Source: Devosia elaeis
Lineage (GTDB): Bacteria; Pseudomonadota; Alphaproteobacteria; Rhizobiales; Devosiaceae
Reading direction: 5' to 3'
Assembly: GCF_001650025.1 (NCBI RefSeq)
Contig: NZ_LVVY01000098.1
Coordinates: forward strand, 1-38,240
Length of the DNA stretch: 38,240 nt
Below the pieces are notes generated by a model, which was not told the origin of the DNA, ran no database searches, and saw only the letters and a program-made list of their open reading frames with translations. Of the stretch, positions 34,022 to 38,240 are shown in pieces (positions within the stretch are counted from its first letter, which is position 1; each line of letters begins with the position of its first letter). Both the position numbers and the translations under genes were made by a program.

Positions 34022-34733
34022 TATCGAGGTCCTGATCGCCAAGCTGGCCGCCATCGGCCGGCTGCATCCCCAACAGGCCGAAGCGATCCGGAACCTGCCC
34101 ATCCAGGTCGCGCGGATCAATCGCGGCCACGACGTGGTCATGGACGGCAATATCATGACCCATAGCTGCGTCGTGCTGTCGGGCATGCTGCACCGGCACA
34201 AGACCATGAAGGACGGCAATCGGCAGATATTGTCCTTCCACCCGCCGGGCGACATTCCCGACCTGCAGAGCCTGCATCTGCGCAAGGTCGACTACACGCT
34301 GTCGGCCACCACCCAATCGGTCATCGGGCTCATCGAGCACAAGGCCATTCGCGCCATGCTGCGCGACCAGCCCGCGCTGACCGACCTGCTCTGGCGCGAC
34401 ACGCTGATCGACGCCGCCCAGTTCCTGACCTGGATGATGCTGATCGGCCAGGCCTCGGCCGAGGCGCGCATGGCCCATATCTTCTGCGAGCTCTATACCC
34501 GTCTCAAGGTGGTGAACGGCGTCTCGGGCAATACCTTCCCCTTCCCCGCGACCCAGACCGACCTTGCCGACGCCCTGGGCATGTCCATCGTCCATGCCAA
34601 TCGCACCCTCCAGGCGCTGCGCGCCGAAGCCATGCTCTCCTTCGCCAATGGCCAGGCCGAAATTCTCGATTGGGCGCGCCTCGCCAGTCTGGCGCAATTC
34701 GATTCGAGCTATCTGCACCTGTCCGACGAATAG
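34011..34733 (+). CDS. Crp/Fnr-type transcription regulator
   Basis: 240 residues. A cyclic-nucleotide-binding fold at about 20-130 (GHDVVMDGNIMTHSCVVLSGMLHRHK, FHPPGDIPDLQSLHL) is followed by a dimer helix and a C-terminal winged helix (about 165-230) with ATQTDLADALGMSIVHANRTLQALRAE. The four cysteines of Fnr-type iron-sulfur sensors are absent; Cys residues are few and not clustered at the N-terminus. The signal is unknown. It overlaps the DUF6894 gene and may control it or the divergent operon. Confidence 0.9.
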   Translation: MTSDIEVLIAKLAAIGRLHPQQAEAIRNLPIQVARINRGHDVVMDGNIMTHSCVVLSGMLHRHKTMKDGNRQILSFHPPGDIPDLQSLHLRKVDYTLSATTQSVIGLIEHKAIRAMLRDQPALTDLLWRDTLIDAAQFLTWMMLIGQASAEARMAHIFCELYTRLKVVNGVSGNTFPFPATQTDLADALGMSIVHANRTLQALRAEAMLSFANGQAEILDWARLASLAQFDSSYLHLSDE

Positions 34734-34758
34734 GGCGGACCACCGGGCAAATACCTCC

Positions 34759-34962
34759 TCACTCGCCCCCGCCCCGCTCCTCCAACGAGCGCTGCAATTC
34801 CATGTCCGATTGCCGGCGCCTCAGGCACCGCTCCAGCGCGGCGAACCAATATTCCTGTTCCCGCCCGGCGGGCCGGCCATCCTGTTCCCAGAGAAAATAG
34901 GCGGTTTCGCGCACCGATTGCTCGAATATCGGGTCTCCCCAGGGGTCCATCGCCTCGTTCAT
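34759..34962 (-). CDS. DUF2934 small protein, second copy
   Basis: 67 residues with VRETAYFLWEQDGRPAGREQEYWF, the DUF2934 signature, then a basic RRRQ stretch and an acidic tail. It is a distant paralogue of the protein at 9531-9728; both keep LW-(E/D)-Q-x-G-x-P and EQE-(F/Y)-WF. GGAGAG precedes the ATG. It converges with the Crp/Fnr gene, leaving 25 bp between stops. Confidence 0.82.
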   Translation of the reverse strand: MNEAMDPWGDPIFEQSVRETAYFLWEQDGRPAGREQEYWFAALERCLRRRQSDMELQRSLEERGGGE

Positions 34963-35096
34963 AACTTGCTCTCCAGCGGCCCCGACACTCTAGGCCGCGC
35001 GCGCCGGCCCGGAATTAACATGAGTTAACCTGCCCATGCCCGGTTCTCTGCCGGCAATGCGAATCCCATTGACGCCGTTCCATCACAGGCGTATTT

Positions 35097-35149
35097 GCGG
35101 CCTCAGGACATCTCGCCCTAACGCGAGACAATAGGCCTGGGAGGGCCGC
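35097..35149 (+). promoter_or_regulatory. serC leader RNA structure
   Basis: An inner hairpin TCTCGC/GCGAGA around CCTAAC (35111-35128) is enclosed by GCGGCC (35097-35102) pairing with GGCCGC (35144-35149) and AGG/CCT. This places the ribosome-binding GGGAGG in an internal bulge just before the start codon at 35155. A competing pairing GGCCT (35099-35103) with AGGCC (35133-35137) would free it. It matches in position and shape the serC motif described for alphaproteobacteria. Confidence 0.7.
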
Positions 35150-35154
35150 TTGAT

Positions 35155-36336
35155 ATGGCTGATACGCCCCAAACCGCACCGGCGGTCAAACCGGCTAATC
35201 CCAATTTTTCGTCGGGTCCCTGTTCGAAGCGTCCGGGTTGGACGCTCGAAGCGCTGTCCGGCGCCCTGACCGGCCGCTCGCACCGCGCCAAGATCGCCAA
35301 GGCCCGTATCCAGCAGGCCATCGACCTGACGCGCGAATTGCTCGAGGTTCCGGCCGATTATCGCATCGGCATCGTGCCGGCCTCCGATACCGGCGCGGTG
35401 GAAATGTTCCTCTGGAGCGCCCTGGGCGCCCGCGGCGTCGACATACTGGCTTGGGAAAGCTTCGGCGCCGGCTGGGTCACCGATGTCCAGAAGCAATTGA
35501 AGCTCGACGATGTCCGCGTGATCGACGCCCCCTATGGCGAACTGCCCGATCTCGGCCAGGTCGATTTCAACCGCGACGTGGTCTTCACCTGGAACGGTAC
35601 CACGTCGGGCGTCCGCGTCCCCGATGCCGACTGGATCCCGGCCGACCGGCAGGGCCTCACCATCTGCGACGCCACCTCGGCCGCTTTCGCGCAACAGCTC
35701 GATTTCGCCAAGCTCGATGTCGTCACCTTCTCCTGGCAGAAGGCCCTGGGCGGGGAAGCCGCACATGGCATCCTGATCCTGTCGCCCCGCGCCGTCGAGC
35801 GGCTGGAAACCTATAAGCCCGACCGCCCGCTGCCCAAGATTTTCCGCCTGACCAAGGGCGGCAAGCTGATCGAGGGCATCTTCAAGGCCGAGACCATCAA
35901 TACCGTCTCCATGCTCTGCATCGAGGACGCCGTCGACGCCATGCAATGGGGTCTCGGCATTGGCGGGCTCAAGGCCATGCGGGCCCGGGCCGACGCCAAT
36001 TTCAAGGTCCTGGCCGATTGGGTCGCCGGGACCGATTGGGTCGAGTTCCTGGCCAAGGTGCCCGAGCAGCGCTCCAATACCTCGGTCTGCCTCTCCATCG
36101 TCGACCCCGCGATCACCGCTCTCGACGCCGAAGCGCAGGCCGCCTTCGCCAAGGCCATCGTGGCGCGCCTCGACAAGCTGGGCGTGGCCTACGATTTCGG
36201 CTCCTACAAGGACGCTCCGGCGGGCCTGCGCATCTGGGCGGGCTCGACCATCGAAGCCGATGACCTGGCCAAGCTGACGCCGTGGCTCGACTGGGCCTTT
36301 GCCGAGGAAAAGGCCGCGCTCAAGGCGGCGGTCTAA
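35155..36336 (+). CDS. serC: Phosphoserine aminotransferase SerC
   Basis: 393 residues of the longer alphaproteobacterial/archaeal type. It begins with [15 protein letters not shown]; the pyridoxal-phosphate lysine is about Lys196 in [13 protein letters not shown]. It converts 3-phosphohydroxypyruvate to phosphoserine using glutamate, the second step of serine synthesis. serA, which makes its substrate, lies next door. The structured leader suggests regulated translation. Confidence 0.95.
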   Translation: MADTPQTAPAVKPANPNFSSGPCSKRPGWTLEALSGALTGRSHRAKIAKARIQQAIDLTRELLEVPADYRIGIVPASDTGAVEMFLWSALGARGVDILAWESFGAGWVTDVQKQLKLDDVRVIDAPYGELPDLGQVDFNRDVVFTWNGTTSGVRVPDADWIPADRQGLTICDATSAAFAQQLDFAKLDVVTFSWQKALGGEAAHGILILSPRAVERLETYKPDRPLPKIFRLTKGGKLIEGIFKAETINTVSMLCIEDAVDAMQWGLGIGGLKAMRARADANFKVLADWVAGTDWVEFLAKVPEQRSNTSVCLSIVDPAITALDAEAQAAFAKAIVARLDKLGVAYDFGSYKDAPAGLRIWAGSTIEADDLAKLTPWLDWAFAEEKAALKAAV

Positions 36337-36369
36337 GAACGATAGCCGCGCCGAACCCTCATTGATCTT

Positions 36370-36401
36370 CATTGCCGGGCTTGTCCCGGCAATGACGATG
36401 G
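36370..36401. repeat. Single-hairpin family 1 repeat between serC and serA
   Basis: ATTGCCGGG/CCCGGCAAT around CTTGT, identical to the hairpin at 748-770, followed by the same GACGATGG tail seen at 814-821. It may act as an RNA hairpin that separates serC and serA messages. Confidence 0.85.
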
Positions 36402-36439
36402 AGAGGAGGCAGCGGATTTGGCCATCTCATTCCAGCGGC

Positions 36440-36470
36440 GTCGCAGGTTCAAATCCTGCTCCCGCAACCA
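36440..36470 (+). other. 3' fragment of initiator tRNA-fMet
   Basis: GTCGCAGGTTCAAATCCTGC plus the following CTCCCGCAACCA equal, from memory, the last 31 bases of alphaproteobacterial tRNA-fMet: variable-loop end, T arm, 3' acceptor strand and encoded CCA. The matching 5' acceptor strand and the D and anticodon arms are absent upstream, so this is not a working tRNA. Such 3' fragments are typical scars of integration at a tRNA gene. It ends 18 bases before the serA start. Confidence 0.75.
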
Positions 36471-36479
36471 AAAGCAGGA
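36454..36479 (+). promoter_or_regulatory. Potential hairpin covering the serA ribosome-binding site
   Basis: TCCTGCT (36454-36460, T-arm 3' strand of the tRNA fragment) is perfectly complementary to AGCAGGA (36473-36479), which contains the serA Shine-Dalgarno AGGA nine bases before the ATG. The loop is 12 bases. Pairing competes with the native T-stem GCAGG/CCTGC. Confidence 0.4.
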
Positions 36480-36488
36480 CTCGCAAAA

Positions 36489-38072
36489 ATGCCCAAAGTT
36501 CTCGTCTCCGACAAACTCAGCCCCACCGCCGTCCAGATCTTCAAGGACAATGGCGTCGAGGTGGATTACCTGCCCGATCTCGGCAAGGACAAGGAAAAGC
36601 TGCTCGAAGTCATCGGCCAATATGATGGCCTGGCCATCCGTTCGGCCACCAAGGTGACCGAGAAGATCATCGCCGCCGCCACCAATCTCAAGGTCATCGG
36701 CCGCGCCGGCATCGGCGTCGACAATGTCGATATTCCGGCCGCAACCAAGAAGGGCATCATCGTGATGAACACGCCCTTCGGCAATTCCATCACCACGGCC
36801 GAGCACGCCATTGCCATGATGATGGCCCTGGCCCGCCAATTGCCCGAAGCCGACGCCTCGACCCGCGCCTCCAAGTGGGAGAAGAACCGCTTCATGGGCG
36901 TGGAAGTGACCAACAAGACGCTCGGCCTGATCGGCGCCGGCAATATCGGCTCCATCGTCGCCGACCGCGCCATCGGGCTGCGCATGAAGGTCATCGCCTA
37001 TGACCCCTTCCTCACCCCCGAACGCGCCCAGACGCTCGGCATCGAGAAGGTCGAGCTGGAGGACCTGCTCACCCGTGCCGACTTCATCACCCTGCATACC
37101 CCGCTGATCGACGCCACCCGCAACATCCTCAATGCCGAGACCCTGGCCAAGACCAAGAAGGGCGTGCGCATCGTCAATTGCGCCCGCGGCGGCCTGATCG
37201 ATGAAGCCGCGCTCTACGACGCGCTCAAATCCGGCCAGGTGGCCGGCGCCGCGCTCGACGTGTTTCTGGTCGAACCGGCCGAGAACAACCCGCTCTTCGA
37301 CTTGCCCAATGTCATCTGCACCCCCCATCTGGGGGCTTCGACCACCGAGGCGCAGGAGAACGTGGCTCTCCAGGTCGCCGAGCAGATCTCGGCCTACCTG
37401 ATGACCGGCGAAATCACCAATGCCTTGAACTTCCCCTCGATTTCGGCCGAGGAAGCCCCGATCATCACCCCCTGGGTGAAGCTGGCCGAAGCCCTGGGCT
37501 CCTTTGCCGGACAACTGACCGAGACCTCGATTTCGGGCATCAAGATCGAGTTCGAAGGCACCCCGGCCGGCCTCAATATCCGCCCCATGGTCGCCGCCGC
37601 CATCAATGGCGTGCTGAAGCCGTCCCTGGGCGACATCAACATGGTCTCGGCCCCGCAGATCGCCAAGGATCGCGGCATCGTGGTGGAAACCACCACCCGC
37701 GACCAGCAGGGCGCCTATGAAGGCTATATCCGCCTGACCGTCACCACCGAGCGGCAGACCCGCGGCCTGGCCGGCACCATCTTCGCCAATGGCAAGCCGC
37801 GCATCATCCAGGTCAAGGACATCAACATGGAAGCCGAACTGGCGCCGTCCATGCTCTATGTCACCAACGAGGACAAGCCGGGCCATATCGGCCGCCTCGG
37901 CACCCTGCTCGGCACGCTGGGCATCAATATCGCCAATTTCAATCTCGGCCGTGCCGATGTTGGCGGCGACGCCATCGCGCTCGTCTCCATCGACGGCACG
38001 CTGACCGATGAACAGCTCGACCAGATCGCCAGGCTCGAAGGCGTCAAGCAGGCCAAGACGCTCAAGTTCTGA
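36489..38072 (+). CDS. serA: D-3-phosphoglycerate dehydrogenase SerA
   Basis: 527 residues, the long type with an extra domain. The NAD-binding motif is GLIGAGNIGS near 144-153. Catalytic Arg, Glu and His are expected in CARGGLIDEAAL, the following EPAENNPL part and CTPHLGASTTEAQ. An allosteric-substrate-binding domain (about 310-440) precedes a C-terminal ACT domain (about 453-527, MLYVTNEDKPGHIGRLGTLLG). ACT domains usually bind serine for feedback inhibition. It makes the substrate of SerC from 3-phosphoglycerate. Start ATG 36489 follows AGGA at nine bases. Confidence 0.96.
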   Translation: MPKVLVSDKLSPTAVQIFKDNGVEVDYLPDLGKDKEKLLEVIGQYDGLAIRSATKVTEKIIAAATNLKVIGRAGIGVDNVDIPAATKKGIIVMNTPFGNSITTAEHAIAMMMALARQLPEADASTRASKWEKNRFMGVEVTNKTLGLIGAGNIGSIVADRAIGLRMKVIAYDPFLTPERAQTLGIEKVELEDLLTRADFITLHTPLIDATRNILNAETLAKTKKGVRIVNCARGGLIDEAALYDALKSGQVAGAALDVFLVEPAENNPLFDLPNVICTPHLGASTTEAQENVALQVAEQISAYLMTGEITNALNFPSISAEEAPIITPWVKLAEALGSFAGQLTETSISGIKIEFEGTPAGLNIRPMVAAAINGVLKPSLGDINMVSAPQIAKDRGIVVETTTRDQQGAYEGYIRLTVTTERQTRGLAGTIFANGKPRIIQVKDINMEAELAPSMLYVTNEDKPGHIGRLGTLLGTLGINIANFNLGRADVGGDAIALVSIDGTLTDEQLDQIARLEGVKQAKTLKF

Positions 38073-38092
38073 CCGGGCCTTTCCCGGCTTCC

Positions 38093-38118
38093 AAAGGCGG
38101 CCTCCGGGCCGCCTTTTT
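38093..38118 (+). terminator. Terminator of serA
   Basis: AAAGGCGGCC/GGCCGCCTTT around TCCG, followed by TT. The last 120 bases of the window after it hold nothing I recognise. Confidence 0.88.
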
Positions 38119-38240
38119 GCATTTGCGCGAGGGCGCTTCCCGGCGCCCGATGTCAAAGAGCCTTCCGCAGCGCTCGCGCGCGCCGAAGCGCCGGACGGCA
38201 TAAAAACCTCCGGGTTCACCTGGTTGATGGAAGCCCCGAG

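Noticed and set aside
36402..36470. Complete tRNA gene before serA
   Set aside because: No 5' acceptor strand, D arm or valid anticodon stem can be found; only the 3' part is present.
36369..38219. A 616-codon minus-strand open frame antisense to serA
   Set aside because: Shadow of serA. Its segment LREQDLNLR is the well-known false translation of the tRNA-fMet 3' end, which helped identify the tRNA fragment.

Overview
The window looks like chromosomal DNA of a GC-rich alphaproteobacterium of the order Hyphomicrobiales (Rhizobiales), possibly Devosiaceae. This rests on gene content read from translations: sciP, ctrA, chpT, a Caulobacter-type fliF-fliG-flbE(fliH)-fliN-flbD operon, a DUF1134/EipA-like gene, DUF2934 and DUF6894 small proteins, rhizobial-type intergenic palindromes and a serC leader. 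The family-level placement is a guess. No phage, plasmid, CRISPR or complete tRNA/rRNA genes were seen.

Layout. 1-1623: sciP with a terminator, two palindromic repeats, and a glutathione S-transferase on the minus strand. 1828-9323: flagellar operon fliF-fliG-fliH-fliN-flbD, then a large palindromic element, then flhA. 9364-11225: repeat, DUF2934 protein, GNAT acetyltransferase, and a secreted PRC-barrel protein with APADP repeats. 11243-14209: fliJ and fliI (minus) divergent from ctrA (plus) across an AT-rich regulatory region. 14391-16745: secreted alpha/beta hydrolase, ECF42-like sigma factor and a repeat, which look inserted between ctrA and the following block. 16779-20481: CheY-like regulator, chpT, a YHS-like lipoprotein-sized secreted protein (all minus), then eipA and a membrane-anchored coiled-coil protein (plus). 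20482-22364: repeat cluster, small membrane protein divergent from rluD, and another repeat. 22614-27174: housekeeping genes rpoH, ftsH and glmM. 27204-29787: GNAT acetyltransferase, outer-membrane beta-barrel protein behind a perfect CtrA box, and a DenD-like dehydrogenase. 29799-33550: minus-strand operon of a sorbosone-dehydrogenase-like beta-propeller enzyme and an SsuABC/TauABC-like importer. 33737-34962: DUF6894 small protein overlapping a Crp/Fnr-type regulator, and a second DUF2934 protein. 35097-38118: serine biosynthesis, serC with a structured leader and serA preceded by a fragment of initiator tRNA.

How the genes fit together. The first half is dominated by the CtrA cell-cycle circuit. 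It holds the master regulator (ctrA), the phosphotransferase that feeds it (chpT), its inhibitor (sciP) and several likely targets (fliF operon, fliIJ, eipA). TTAA-N7-TTAA-like CtrA boxes can be read in front of sciP, fliF, fliI/ctrA, eipA and the outer-membrane protein gene. FlbD is expected to control later flagellar genes with sigma-54. The second half is mainly housekeeping (heat shock, membrane proteolysis, cell-wall precursor and serine synthesis) plus one transport/oxidation operon of unknown substrate. The most unusual signal is at 36440-36479. There the 3' 31 bases of tRNA-fMet lie just upstream of serA, and part of that fragment is perfectly complementary to the serA Shine-Dalgarno region.
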